This document shows positions 1-11,336 of a stretch of 64,000 bases of DNA, one piece after another (the stretch's first letter is position 1; each line of letters opens with the position of its first letter). The DNA is from Orobanche coerulescens (lineage: Eukaryota > Streptophyta > Magnoliopsida > Lamiales > Orobanchaceae). A model generated the notes under the pieces. That model worked only from the letters and a program-made list of their open reading frames with translations. It was not told the origin of the DNA and searched no databases. The position numbers were made by a program, and so were the translations under genes. Location of the stretch: NCBI GenBank assembly GCA_033398695.1, contig CM065809.1:87215644-87279643 (forward strand), in the 5' to 3' direction.

Positions 1-905
1 GAAAATAACCCTTCTCGGTCAAATCCTCCAATTGATTCTTTAGTTCCTGCACTTCGGTCGGGGCCATCCGATACGGTGCCTTCGATAATGGAGACGTACC
101 AGGCTCCAACTCTATCGTGAATTCCACATCCCTCGTTGGAGGTAAATCAGGTAGCTCGTCTGGGAGTACATCGTCAATCGATAACAATGATACCATGAAT
201 TGTTGAACACCTCGATTGCCTTAGAATGGCCAATCGATGAAAATGATGCAATAAATGATTGAACACCTCGATATCCTTAGAATGGCCAATTGATGACAAT
301 GATACAATGAATGTTTGAACACCACGATTGCCTTAGAACGGCCAATCGATGACAATGATACAATGAATGATTGAACAACCCTGATTGAGTAATTTTACTG
401 TTTTCATCATATTAATGATTCTCCCGGAACAATGGGGATTACTTACCTGAAATACACACTCGGCTCCAACGATTGAAACAATAGTGACCATACGCTTACG
501 AACACTAAGGACGGCATCAAGACGATCCATCCAACCAATTCCCAATATTATATCGTCTTTAGGTAAATCTACCACGATTAAGTCTGCTAGCCATACATGG
601 ACATGAAGCTAAATTGGAAATTTCTGAATCTCACGATTTCAGATAATTCTTCTATCGTCAGGTAGACCAATGATATAAGGTTCACAATTAATAGGACTAT
701 CCAAGTGAAGTCTATTCAAGCGTGATTCGGAAAAGAATGAATGTGATGCACTAGTATCAAAAAAAAAGTACACGTAGGTTGGAAAATAATTTCGAGTATA
801 GTTGAGATCATTCGGGCCTCCGGATCGTCGGTCCTCTTCATCTCATGAATTCGGGACTTGCCGACCCCCGAACCGGATGCTCCTGTCTGATAAGTATGAG
901 CTCCA
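1..905 (-). pseudogene. E1 protease and N-terminal edge of reverse transcriptase, broken
   Basis: Pol remnant of E1. Positions 1-180 encode the conserved entry to reverse transcriptase (a stretch like PGLPPTRDVEF and APYRMAPTE on the minus strand), matching 37150-37275 in E9. Positions 386-860 encode the retropepsin: the flap and C-terminal part with DDIILGIGWMDRLDAV is readable at 575-480. The active site Asp-Thr-Gly is lost because a T run at about 761-769 (minus strand) is longer than in E9, which shifts the frame just before the catalytic Asp. The linker between protease and reverse transcriptase is replaced by a 56-bp tandem repeat. Clearly a non-functional relic. Confidence 0.82.
181..385. 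repeat. 56-bp tandem repeat inside pol of E1
   Basis: Three copies and part of a fourth of a 56-bp unit; the segment CCTTAGAATGGCCAATCGAT recurs with a spacing of 56 bp (anchors at 211, 267 and 323). In E9 the same pol position (about 37275-37370) holds ordinary coding sequence without repeats, so the array arose in or was inserted into this copy. Confidence 0.85.
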
Positions 906-921
906 CCTTTAATTGCTCCTG

Positions 922-1514
922 TCATCTTAAACAGCACTTCTGAACCGCTGATTGCTTCAGGGCCTGAGATGCCACCGGAGTCGGCTTGGAGTCCCTATGG
1001 CAAAAACGGGCCTTATGCCCAACAATCCCGCAGTTATGGCACGTGATAGATGGCGTCGTACACCTAGTGTTGAAATGACCCTGCCCTCCGCAGTTGAAAC
1101 AGGTGATGGCCGCACTGGCCGTTTGGGACTGAGATCCCGTAGGTTTAGGCGCCGTAGGAGGTCGCTCAGAAAAGTTAGGGCCCGCACGAGGCTTCTTGAA
1201 GGTTTCCTGGCCGCCTTCGGACTGATTATGCTTTATTGATTTCTTGCTAGCAGATGAAGGTTGTTGCTCAGCAATTTCCTTAGCTGCAGGCTCATACGTA
1301 AGAGTTCTCTCAATTAATTTGGCCAAAGTGGCGCAATGATGATTAAGCAATTGCATATGGGTCATCATGACCTGCATAAAAGTGAGTGGATCAACCCAAA
1401 TATTTTCCGATTGAGCTGAGTCCTAGGGACGACTTCCTGACACTGAGTGATTGTTTCCCGGGTTTTGGCCCATACCACGGCCTCTCCCCCTGCGTCCTTT
1501 AACAGCTCTCTCCA
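922..1514 (-). pseudogene. E1 gag, internally deleted
   Basis: Gag of E1, which would form the virus-like particle and bind RNA. It starts at the ATG at 1514 (MERAV, then an Arg/Gly-rich stretch) and ends at 922. Two CCHC zinc knuckles are intact: CFNCGGQGHFNTRC and CHNCGIVGHKARFC. By comparison with gag of E9 the whole central capsid region is missing: the N-terminal MQ-MMAQM segment is joined directly to the LLNHNC segment, a deletion of roughly 500 bp. A stop at about 1423 (minus strand) and a frame change before protease (overlap 922-937) break it further. The product would be nucleocapsid without capsid. Confidence 0.85.
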
Positions 1515-1995
1515 TACTGGAGTAGGAAGGCCAAATGATGATTATAGATCTCGCCTGAGTATCTCGTTATGATTACGTTGTGCAATGATAATAATGAGTA
1601 CACGCGCTCTAACACAATGATTACATGAATGATCAATTGAGGTGACATAATTATATGATGAAATTCGTGAAATGATTATCTTGAACAAGTTAACAAGATT
1701 AATTATATGATCCACAAGATCAACAACTGATTAATGAGATGAACTGATTGATTAATGAGTTAACACGATCGTCCTGATCAAAATGAATGATGATGAGGAT
1801 TGTTGACTGTTGAATGATGAATAAATGATTCTTATGCCAGAAATTATACCATGGCGTCAGAAATCTTACAGTTCTTTCGGTCTGAGGGGCTTGGCGTTTG
1901 CACAGGTCACACGTGACGCGGAAGTCCAATGATACTAGTCGAATGAACGATGACTTCAAATGAGACATGACTCGGAAGGTAGTATTCAAAACCAC
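1515..1995 (-). other. E1 untranslated leader between primer site and gag
   Basis: AT-rich non-coding leader rich in ATGA-type words; it aligns by eye with the leader of E9 (39130-39598). No ORF of note. Confidence 0.7.
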
Positions 1996-2007
1996 GCTCC
2001 GATACCA
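1996..2007 (-). other. Primer binding site of E1 (initiator tRNA-Met)
   Basis: Minus strand TGGTATCGGAGC, four bases inside the LTR end. This is the usual complement of the 3' end of initiator tRNA-Met in plant LTR elements, with one change (CAG to CGG). Confidence 0.85.
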
Positions 2008-3620
2008 ACTCTGTAACATCCCCAAACTAGGCGACTATTAGAGTGTCGTGGAACCCCAACTGGGGCCCACCAGGCGAATGAAAATTAATGAATTAAATAA
2101 TATAATTGTAGTACCGAACCACATTATAGTACCAAATACTCCGATGAGTATCTTTAACTACCAAACACCCAGGAATACATAATACTTGTACATTTTATAT
2201 GAAGATAAAATATACAACCCTGAATAAATGAACATTCAACCGGAAGTTTTGCAGCGGAAATAAAATGACATGAAAGACTGAAAGGACTGGGGCCCCCTAC
2301 TAGTATCACTGGGACTCCTCGCCGTCAACATGCTCTTCCCGTGCCTTTTCCTTGCCATGACCTGAAAACAATATCCCCTAATGGGGTCAGTTACACAGAA
2401 CAACAATCCTCAAGGGTTGAATATACACAATCATGATATATCTCAATTATGAAATATCCTTTAGTTATGAATTTAAGCTAAAGAGGAGCATCATAGTACG
2501 CCCGTAATGTTCTGTGCAAGTGCATAAGACGAGTGCCCGGACACACCCGTCCTTGTACCTAATTAGTCTCACGGAGGTAAACATTACTGTGTGCACAGTC
2601 CAATATATCGATGAACCCCGTGTGCCCGACTAAAAATTCCACACATCCGCACCCGGCCAGGCAATATGAACCCAGAAAGTGACCATGATGATTATTAATG
2701 AATAACAACCCGACAAGGGTCAAGAATGACTCACCGAGATGAAATAATAGTGAAATGAATAATAGCTCTTTGAAATGATAGGAACCGTCGGTCCTCCTGA
2801 ATGAAATGATTATTTTGATAATTACACGTCTCAACATGATTAGTACACTGTGAATGATTATGATTTATGAATGAACAACAATGAAAGGAATAAGTATCCT
2901 TTTAACCGTGTAAGAATTAACTTACACAACACCGGTGAAGAATGTCCTTCCATGAACAAACGTCCTAAATGAGGTGTCGGTCGCTCGAACAAACTTGAAT
3001 AACATAATTACCAACAATCTTCTCAATATACGCATCAAACACGATTATTACTAATTCAAAACGTCGATACGACTAAACCAAGTTCATTGGGGCATTATAT
3101 CAAACACGTTGTAACCAATCTTCCATGGTTTACTATCAACCCTCGATTATACCCATACCAAATCCCCAAGGAGTATTTCAAACCAACAAAACATCTTCAA
3201 TACAATCAATAAATCCACTATGAATATCGAAATTCGTGATTACAACAACAACTAATCGAAAACCCCCAAATCCAACTCAATATTCAAAGTGTTCTTGAAT
3301 AATCCTTCAATAATCCAATGAATATTTATACAAACTCATAATCATATGTATATCTCTTCATACAACATGATTATAACGTCCAAAACATCATATCTCAACA
3401 CAAAATCGAAATCCAAGATGTTGATGAATATTACCTTTGAAGATCCAAACACTTTGATCTGATGAACACGTGTTAAATCGACTATCCAAGCTTCCCAAAC
3501 AAATGAAGATGATGAAAACCGAACACCCAAGTGATTGATGATGAAAAATCTCTCCCTCAAGCTCTCTCTCTCGGAAAGGTGAAGGAAATGAGAAAATGAG
3601 CTCAAAGTCCCGTCCAAGTC

Positions 3621-3628
3621 TATATAAA
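3621..3628 (-). promoter_or_regulatory. TATA box of the E1 LTR
   Basis: Minus strand TTTATATA, immediately downstream (in LTR sense) of the palindrome array; it marks the end of U3. Confidence 0.6.
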
Positions 3629-3636
3629 CTGCCGAA

Positions 3637-4078
3637 CATTACGGCCGTAACTCGGCCTATTTACAGCCGTAACATCCCAAGTCAACGGCCTTACGGCCGT
3701 ATCCAGCCATCTCGTATGGCCATAACTCAGCTTCGTCCACAATATACGGCCGTACCTGCTCCTGCCTTACAGGCGTAACTCGACTGATACGGCTGTACTC
3801 GGCACAATTTACGGGCGTATGAAGCCCTCGTCAAAACTGCATGGGCACCCTGCTCGATACGTACGGCCGTAACCAGCCAAGCCTTACGGTCGTACCTGCC
3901 TCAACGTACGGCCTTATGCCTCAACCCCTCCTCGTCCGACATTTCCTGCAATCCACGAACCCATCTTACGGCCGTAGCCTACCTACCTTACGGCCATATC
4001 TCGTCTTCGGCCAAAACAACCTTAAGCCAACGAATGCATGTTACGGCCGTAATGTATGATTAGTTACGGCCGTAACTC
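3637..4078. repeat. Array of TTACGGCCGTAA palindromes in U3 of E1
   Basis: About 15 exact or one-to-three-mismatch copies of the 12-bp palindrome TTACGGCCGTAA, irregularly spaced by about 10-35 bp, filling U3 just upstream of the TATA box. Variants are mostly CG to CA or TG changes. Function unknown; the position suggests an enhancer-like or silencing-related role. Confidence 0.85.
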
Positions 4079-4425
4079 GTTGCTGGAATGACGAAAATGC
4101 GACAACTCCATCTACTCGCCACAAACGGTGAATGATCCGACATACAATACTCGTATGAATGTAATTAAGTCCAATAACATGCGATAGATGATACTTCCAT
4201 CATAAGACTACCATTCACAATTATAATGATAATACTCTCGTCTCGATCCGCAAACGGAGATGAATGACGATCGATAACTGATACATGGTTACAAAATGCC
4301 AACGATGAACACAAATGAATGAATCATGAATGATGAGTGATTATTAATGAGTGAAAATTACTGAGTGACAATTACTGACTCATAATTACTGAATGATAAT
4401 GAATGAATTACAACCGGGTATTACA

Positions 4426-4978
4426 TCGATCTCGTTTGGAGTTACCATATCGTTGGTAATCTCGTTTGTTATTGATTCCCTACTGGTCTCGTTTGGAGTT
4501 ACCATGTCATTGGTAATCTCGTTTGTTATTGATTCCCTACTGGTCTCGTTTGGAGTTACCATATCATTGGTAATCTCGTTTGTTATTGATTCCCTACTGA
4601 TCTCATTTGGAGTTACCATATCGTTGGTAATCTCGTTTGTTATTGATTCCCTACTGATCTCATTTAGGGTTACCATATCGATGGTCAATTCGTTTGTTAT
4701 TGATCCTTTATTAATCTCGTTTGAAGTTTACCCTATCGTTGGTAATCTCGTTCTTTATTGATCCTTATTGATTCCGTTGGAGTTTGCCTTACCGTTGGTA
4801 TTCTCCATCATTGTTGATCCTTTATTGGTATTGTTGGAGTTTATCGTATCATTGGTATTCTCGGTCGTTGACCCTTTATTGATCTTGTTGGAGTTTACCA
4901 CATCAATGGTATTCTCGTTCGTGGTTGGTCCTTTGTCGATCTTGTGTGGAGTTATCATGTCATTGATATTCTCGTTCT
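4426..4978. repeat. 57-bp minisatellite, about 9-10 units
   Basis: Tandem units of 57 bp (19 codons) containing GTTATTGATTCCCTACTG and GGAGTTACCATAT. The first units are nearly identical and later ones diverge and vary slightly in length. Because the unit is a multiple of three, frames stay open on both strands (4393-4761 plus, 4386-4688 minus). Diverged units of the same repeat occur in E5 at 25555-25725, so this is a feature of that element family and probably not a protein gene. Confidence 0.88.
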
Positions 4979-5290
4979 AATGCATTGGTTGTTTATTATT
5001 ATTGAATGTGTGAGCATTATACCTTGTATCGATATCCGGGACTTGTAATTATTTTGGGGCAGTTGATCCACAGATGCATCGTGTTTTATCGATTTTATCA
5101 GAATTGGGATTCGATTGTGCGATCTTGCGGACAGAATTGGACATGAAAAGATTATTCCATATTGGATATATATTATGTTTGAGAACATTGGCATCGTTTT
5201 GAATACAGTACAAATGGTTATTTTTGAATTCATTCATCGCCTGAGAATGCGAAGTGTGGATTAAGATATAGGTTGGTTCGATATGAGTTA

Positions 5291-5819
5291 CCACGAAATG
5301 GTAAGACTAGTACGGTAAGATTATATTGGCAGTATTCTTACCTTATAATTATATTGATATGTAATTGTTTATGTTGATGTGATTGTTATCATTGTTGAGT
5401 ATTGTGGTTGACCCGTCGTGGGCTTTATCTTTTAGGTACTCGGAGATCGAGCTAGTAGCGGTCGTGAAGGGATGAGCTTCCCGGTGATACTGGCTATGGC
5501 ATAGTTATTTGGGATTCGAGTATTCTTTTCTGGTTGTTATGATTACGCTGCAAATGTATTTCCATCATGTCTCTATTTGCGTGTGAAATTTTATAATGGC
5601 TTTCAGTATTTTACCAACTCATGTATACTTTCTAAATGCCCTTTTGGCGTTTTTGCCTTGTGCTTTCAAATGGTATTTTATGACGGTAATTGGGAACTAT
5701 GTTTTGAAAAATATTTGAGTATTTAAAACATTACCGCCTTCGCCTCTTTAGCGTATTTAAAACGTTTGCGAAAATGATTTTTGCCTTGTGGGTTCTTGGT
5801 TGGTTTTGGGGGTGTTACA
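5291..5819 (+). repeat. U5-side LTR remnant of E2
   Basis: Contains the block TTTAGGTACTCGGAG and GGGATGAGCTTCCCGG, which is found reversed in the E5 LTRs near 8790 and 27850. It ends in TGTTACA at 5819, the LTR terminus. Confidence 0.7.
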
Positions 5820-6394
5820 ACCCCCAAGAAATCCCGAGAATGTAACAGTGCCGTGGACCCCTACATGGGACCCACCAAGCAAGGTAATCAACTCCACTCA
5901 TTGACTCGCGGAGTCAACACAATAACACCACACCACAAGGATGCAAAACAATAAAAATCCACCTGGTTCGACCGGTCAATCAAGCAACACAATAGTTCAA
6001 CAAAAATATAACGGACAACTCATTACATTTTGCAAAATCAAAGGCCCCTAAGTACTCGAGTACGTCTATTAGTTCACCAGTTGGAAAACAACCATATTGA
6101 AATGGACAACGAAAAGTAAAGAAACTCTCTTGCACATGTCAACAACCCTGGCCAGCATCCTCGTACTGTCCCAATGCCTGCTCGTCCGGCTGAACATGAC
6201 CTGAAATTCATAAAAAGAATTTCCCCAAAATGGGTCCCCAAAGGGGTTAGCAATTACGCTAGTACAAGTAACCAAATGAACAACTTACACCTTACACATC
6301 TAGTCTTTCCATGCAATTCAGAAAACATCAGTTGAAAAACACATTTCCGGAAGTGCCATAATACAAAACACATTTATAAAATGCACCACAATTA

Positions 6395-6530
6395 ATCGCG
6401 GACCCACGCCTCTGTGGACCCCTATCGAGACCCTGTCGGATCTAACCCGTAGGGGTTAAAAGCAAGCTCGCGGATCCATGCCTCTGTGGACCCCTACCGA
6501 GATCCCATCGGATGTAACCCGTAGTTATCA
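6395..6530. repeat. Tandem module in the transcribed part of the E3 LTR
   Basis: Two copies of an approximately 70-80 bp unit containing CGCCTCTGTGGACCCCTA and, on the minus strand, TCCGATGGGATCTCGG. It resembles the TCCGACGGGAT modules of E5, E7 and E14. Confidence 0.7.
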
Positions 6531-7138
6531 TACACACACACGTTACTCATGCAATACTACCATGTTAAGCATGTAAGTTCATTAAGGGTACTTGCCTCGA
6601 TCAATTGACGATGACACGAACGGAAGGGAAGAATCAAACACGACCGCTAGGAACCGACGAACCCGATCCTAATGATTCGAAGAATACAATCATAACCATT
6701 TCTAAATGATTTCGGAAATGGAATACACCCGAAAACCCACCTACGATTCATGTAAGTTCATACAAAAATAATGACGAGGATGGATCGCAACCGAACCCTC
6801 TCGATTTCCAAAGTATAACGAAACTTACCATGAACTCGTAGGGAAAACAATAATACCATCAAGATTAATCATAGAAATCAAGGATTAATCAACCACACGG
6901 AACGAAACGGTCATAAAATCGAAAATCCCCAAAATTCTCAAAAGTAGGGTTCTAAGAGATTTTACCTTGATTCGAAGATGAACAACGGATGATTAGTGAT
7001 AGATTGATGTTATGATGCTTGAATATATTTCTACAATGGAGTTTTGGTGAAAATCAGACGAACCCAAGCTTCCAAAACTGCTCCCGTCGCGAAGAGAAGA
7101 GAGAAGGTGAGAAATAAAGAAAAATCGGCCGCTGCCAG

Positions 7139-7146
7139 TTTATATA
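7139..7146 (-). promoter_or_regulatory. TATA box of the E3 LTR
   Basis: Minus strand TATATAAA within CAGTATATAAACTGG, directly next to the palindrome array. Confidence 0.65.
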
Positions 7147-7147
7147 C

Positions 7148-7480
7148 TGGCAAGTGTTACGGCTGTAACATACCTCACTTACGGACGTAACATAAGAAAA
7201 TTACGGCCGTAACGTGCCTGTATTACGGCCGTAACTGGACCCTGGAATGAAACTGGGCAATTTCAACGAAGTCAACATACGGCCGTATCAATACACGATT
7301 ACGGCCGTATCAATTCATATGGTTGTAACTCATGCATGTTACGCCCATGACTTCTCACTGGACCAAAATGCAAGAAAACGAAGTATTGTTACGGACGTAT
7401 AAAGGAAAGCTTACAGCCGTAACTCTCGAGTCTTACGGCCATAACATCGCTGGCTTACGGCCATAACATGGCCTGTGACA
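7148..7480. repeat. Array of TTACGGCCGTAA palindromes in U3 of E3
   Basis: About 12 copies of TTACGGCCGTAA or near variants (for example TTACGGACGTAA, TTACAGCCGTAA, TTACGGCCATAA). The motif matches E1, yet E3 belongs to a different LTR family. Confidence 0.83.
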
Positions 7481-7996
7481 GCAGGCCAGAATCTGAAGTA
7501 ACTTCTCGATAGGAGAATGATCAAAGAATACCAAGGTGTACCAACTACCAATGGATACACTCACGACGGGTTCGAGGAGGAAACTAAAGCGCTAAAATGA
7601 AATGTGCTTCCGACTACCTGAGGATACGGGAAACTACAACATTAGTAATAACCCCAAAACTTTGGAAAATTACAAAATGGCCCAAAACATTCGAAATGCC
7701 CGATACCTAATCAAAACAACAAACAAAAACTCACAACATGCATAACAACATGAGACGGACCTACGGTAACCCCAAAACAGTGGTTCCGAATGACGGTTAC
7801 GAGAATCGAATGAAATAGTGATGGAAATGACATTAAACACGGAATTGAGTAACACACGTCCAAAACAAGCAAGGATGACAAAAAGTCCAGTATTAAATAT
7901 TCTCGAAATATCAAGACGGTTACAAGCGAGTCGCCAAAAATGAAAAATACACCAAAAATGAAAATACCGGGAAAGGAAAAAAATGCGGATATTACA

Positions 7997-8347
7997 ACTA
8001 TCAGCCTAGGTCTGGTTCTTTGATCTTTTATTGGTGGACTGCGGCTGCTTCTTAGAAATCTCTGTCGCATCCGGGGTTTAAGCCTCTTAAGAAAATACTT
8101 GATCTTATCAGCTTCTATTCAAACAATCGAGGAGGCGAACGGAAGAAGTGCCTGGAATTTCTTGGCAATTGATAACACATCATCATCCTCAGATGGGTCG
8201 GGGTTCAGCAATTCTGATAGCTTGGCCTCACAGAGTGAACCTGGATAATAACAATCCAGCATGAGGTTCTTGAATTCATACCAAGTGTACACGCCATCGG
8301 CTGGTCTCACCGAAATCCACCATATATGGGTGCTCTTACTAAGGTAG
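7997..8347 (-). pseudogene. E4 gag, capsid part
   Basis: Minus-strand gag fragment encoding the conserved capsid block: YYLSKSTHIWW, then YTWYEFKNLMLDCYYP, then KLSELLNPDPSEDDDVLSIA. It parallels residues near 38640-38400 in E9. Near 8070 it lacks about 65 bp relative to E9. The coding sequence resumes upstream at 30983 across the inserted E5; the cut falls within a Tyr-Tyr-Leu-Gly type block. It is truncated on its C-terminal side where it meets E3. Confidence 0.82.
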
Positions 8348-9288
8348 TACACCCCCAGAACCATCCGGGAATATTACAGCACCGTGGGCCTTGAAACAGA
8401 ACCCACATGGCTGAAAAACATTTTTACAAAAATTTCAAATATGCCTAAGCGGCGATGACGGTAATATCTTTTAAAAATATTCAAAGACTCTATGAAATCC
8501 ATTTATCAATACCGTCGTACAACCACATTTGAAAGTACAAGGCTAAAACGCCAAAACTCAACAGTTTCAAAAGTATACGTTAAGCCACTGCTTTCACGTA
8601 TCGACAAAATATTTTAGAAAATGATTTTCCCAAATAAACCAAATTCGCAAAATACTAGCAACTCATTTTTAAACACACTCGCAGCGGATATAACAAATAA
8701 CTAAAATACTTTTGCGGCAGAAATTAACAACTAGTCAAAGTACTCAATTCACAAACACACGCCATAACCAGTTTCCTCCGGGAAGCTCATCTCTTCACGA
8801 CCGCTACAAGGTCAAACTCTAAGTACCTAAAAATAAATCCCACGACGGGGTCAACCATAATACTCAACCATGATAACTATCACATCTCATCAATAATTAC
8901 ATACCAATGAAATTACAAAGTAAGAATACTACCAAACGTAATCTTACCGCCATAACTTTACCAACTCATGATAATCCTTACCAAAGTAATCCTTACCAAA
9001 ATTCACATCTCGTATCCTCAACACCACAATAAACTCATACCCAAACATCTGTATTGTACACAAACAATACCCGAGGTTGTCAAAACATCATAACTCACTG
9101 ATACGAAATATACCTACTCTGACCAATTCAATCCATTAGATATCATTATCAAATCTCAACATGATAATCGGTTGTCCATCAAAGACAAATACCAAAAAGG
9201 TAATACAGAACGTACCTCAGAACAATGCCACAACGAATCATGTCAGTCTAATATGAGATCAGATCAATACAACATACAGACATTGTCC

Positions 9289-9293
9289 TACAA
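9289..9293. other. Target site duplication of E6, left copy
   Basis: TACAA; the second copy is 17946-17950. The partner E5 LTR has a single TACAA at 28371-28375 in the same context (GTCCTACAAAAGACC). Confidence 0.93.
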
Positions 9294-9956
9294 TGTAATG
9301 CCCGGTTATCCCCTAAGACAATAACCATTTAATACCTAAATGCATTTACATAATATGCATTATGAAAGCATGGCATACAAGTAGACATTTCAGGAGCATG
9401 AATGACTGCTATGTCCATTCGCATTACGTTTTATACGACATGTTAATTATCTCATCTAACATGATAAAAGTCAATGAGAGATGTTTTGTTGCAGTGAGGA
9501 GCTCAGTTTCTCAGTAAGGAGATCGATGTGCTAAACGATTATAAGATAATAATTGTAATACCCTAGAAAATTCAAAGACTTAATTAAATGCTATTTATTT
9601 TGCTAATGATCATGGATTTCGATATTTACAAGTTGTCCAATACTTGGACCGATATGTTTCCAACATAAAATGAAAGATTTAAAACAGAAAAGATTTCAAA
9701 ATAAATTATAAGGATTGTTTTAGAATTTATGAAAGTAATTTCGAAAATTTTCGACAAATTGATACGATAAAATTTTCATTACAGAACACTTATACTGCAA
9801 AAATAATATTAAATTATAATTTTAATATTATCAAAAATCTGTTCCGAGCATATCGAAGATTTAACTCAGACGAGTCTGGAACAGGTTGTAAAATCAAATT
9901 TGGACATCGGGAAGTGGTCGAACTGGCTGAGCCAAGTTGACGGACATTTTCCGGTC

Positions 9957-10195
9957 AACGCCGGACATGCCGACTGACAACTGCCGGTCATGGCCGACAG
10001 AAGCTTCTCGGCCACTATCCGGATAAGGCTGTCCAGCTGTCCAGATAAGGTCGGTCATGACCGACAGAAGCTTCTCCGCCACTATCCGGATAAGGCTATC
10101 CAGCTGTCCGGATAAGGTCGGTCACGACTGACAGAAGCTTCTCGGCCAGCTGTCTGGATAAGGCTTCCAGCTGTCCGGGTAATGTTGATTTTCAA
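9957..10195. repeat. 67-bp tandem repeat in U3 of the E6 5' LTR
   Basis: Three units; GACAGAAGCTTCTC recurs at 9996, 10063 and 10130. Each unit is built of short palindromes or near-palindromes: GGTCGGTCACGACCGAC, AGAAGCTTCT, CAGCTG and TCCGGA. Confidence 0.88.
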
Positions 10196-10210
10196 CCGAC
10201 TTTGAGCCCT

Positions 10211-10218
10211 TATTTATA
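10211..10218 (+). promoter_or_regulatory. TATA-like element of the E6 LTR
   Basis: TATTTATA just downstream of the 67-bp repeat array; the same sequence is in the 3' LTR near 16840. Confidence 0.5.
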
Positions 10219-11324
10219 CATGTTCCCGGACGTGTTTTTGTACATATCATATATCATTTTGAAGCAGTGGACCGCAACTTTAAAAAGCTCGTAACATATT
10301 TCCCTTCCAAAAATTATAAAATCCAGTAAAAGCACGATCAAACAGGAAGCTCAAATCTGACAGTTTTCCAAGGTGTTTGATAAAAGTCCCCAAAGAGATT
10401 TCAAATTTTTCTTCAAGGATTTTAGCACATCCATCTATAGAAACTGATCTTTTCACATCAACAGGCACAGGACTTGAGGTAAGATGAGGCTTTTCCTTGT
10501 TGTATCATAAGGATCATATATTGATTGATAATTTCATATGTGATTGTTATTGAATGATCATGCATAACATGTGTATGTAAAAGAATGTTTAAGAACAGGA
10601 AGTATGGTACTTGATTGATGGCTGGTAGGCATGGGATGCGGGGGACCGGCGGACCCAACACATGGTGGCAAATACTTGCGGCTGAAAGTCGGTCAAGGAA
10701 ACCCAGACTGAATGAGAAAGGTTGAATACGGCTAATACCATTGGTTGAAAAACCAGTATGGGAACCCCCGTACATGTTTTATTAGCCAATTATATGAACA
10801 GGTTCCGAAAACCATGGCCTATCACTATCAGTCGAGTATCATACTTCAAGCATACCCGAAGAAATGATTTTACAAGAACATTACTATATATATATATAGT
10901 AGTTATTAGTTGATAAATGTGCTATATGATACTTTGCTATTACAGAAGTCTCATCTTACTGAGCCATTAGCTCATTAGATTCTTATGATACAGGTGATGA
11001 TGCTCATGTTTAGGAGTTGACTATCTTCTTCAGTGTTGACAGCCGGAGACTTGTCCATATGCCATTCCCAGCTATTTCGCCCCTTTGCTGGAAGACTATG
11101 TTTTGTTTTTAAGAAGATCACTCTGTTATGGTTGTGTTATGTATTAAACTTAAGGTTGTGTAATGTTTTGAATAAATAATATCGGGTTGCATTATTTCCC
11201 TGAGTACTCGCATTACCAAATCTACTTTTTGTTGGTTTTCAAAGTTTAAAAGGGTGAGACTCCCCAAATTAGTAGCACGGACCCCTTTGTGGTTCCGCTG
11301 CTAGGTTAGGGGGTGTTACAGTTG

Positions 11325-11336
11325 TGGTATCAGAGC
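11325..11336 (+). other. Primer binding site of E6 (initiator tRNA-Met)
   Basis: TGGTATCAGAGC, four bases after the LTR end; the standard plant complement of initiator tRNA-Met. Confidence 0.93.

Larger units (their letters stand above)
1..4425 (-). mobile_element. E1: Ty3/gypsy retrotransposon, 5' part, cut by the window edge
   Basis: Read on the minus strand this is 5' LTR (4425-2012), primer binding site, leader, gag, protease and the first codons of reverse transcriptase, in the usual Ty3/gypsy order. The rest of pol and the 3' LTR must lie to the left of the window. LTR ends, leader, gag and protease closely resemble those of E9 (31951-42048), so the two belong to one family, probably chromodomain-bearing (Tekay/Del-like), because E9 has that domain. 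All frames are broken, so it cannot move by itself. Confidence 0.88.
2012..4425 (-). repeat. 5' LTR of E1 (2414 bp)
   Basis: Bounded on the plus strand by TGTAACATCCCC and GGGTATTACA, so TG...CA on the minus strand. The body aligns by eye with both LTRs of E9, except in U3, where E1 has TTACGGCCGTAA-type palindromes and E9 has TAGCGTGCGCTA-type palindromes. Confidence 0.9.
4426..5819 (+). mobile_element. E2: truncated copy of the E5 non-coding family
   Basis: In plus orientation this is part of the internal region (a 57-bp minisatellite, then about 4985-5290) followed by the last part of an LTR ending GGGGGTGTTACA. The internal part matches, reversed, E5 internal sequence at about 25380-25725 (shared words GATTGTGCGATC and GATTATTCCAT in the same order), and the LTR part matches the U5 side of the E5 LTR. 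The polypurine tract and U3 between them are missing. Confidence 0.72.
5813..7996 (-). repeat. E3: single LTR, same family as E8 and E14
   Basis: Plus-strand ends TGTTACAACCCC and GCGGATATTACA, that is TGTAATATCCGC...TGTAACA on the minus strand; E14 begins with the same 12 bases. No polypurine tract or primer site flanks it, and no clean target duplication is visible: its right edge abuts gag of E4, and its left terminus shares the seven bases TGTTACA with the E2 LTR end. So it is a solo LTR whose left flank was rearranged, or a product of recombination between LTRs. Confidence 0.8.
9294..11320 (+). repeat. 5' LTR of E6
   Basis: Starts TGTAATGCCCGG and ends GGGTGTTACA, immediately followed by the primer binding site. 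Carries the 67-bp repeat array in U3. Confidence 0.93.

Noticed and set aside
4393..4761. Plus-strand frame of 122 codons with 19-residue hydrophobic repeats, and its minus-strand counterpart
   Set aside because: Both follow from a 57-bp minisatellite in a non-coding element; no start context or family similarity supports a protein.
11325..11336. tRNA-like sequence TGGTATCAGAGC (also at 1996, 27407, 39599, 55502, 60084)
   Set aside because: These are primer binding sites complementary to the 3' end of initiator tRNA-Met, not tRNA genes; no cloverleaf surrounds them.
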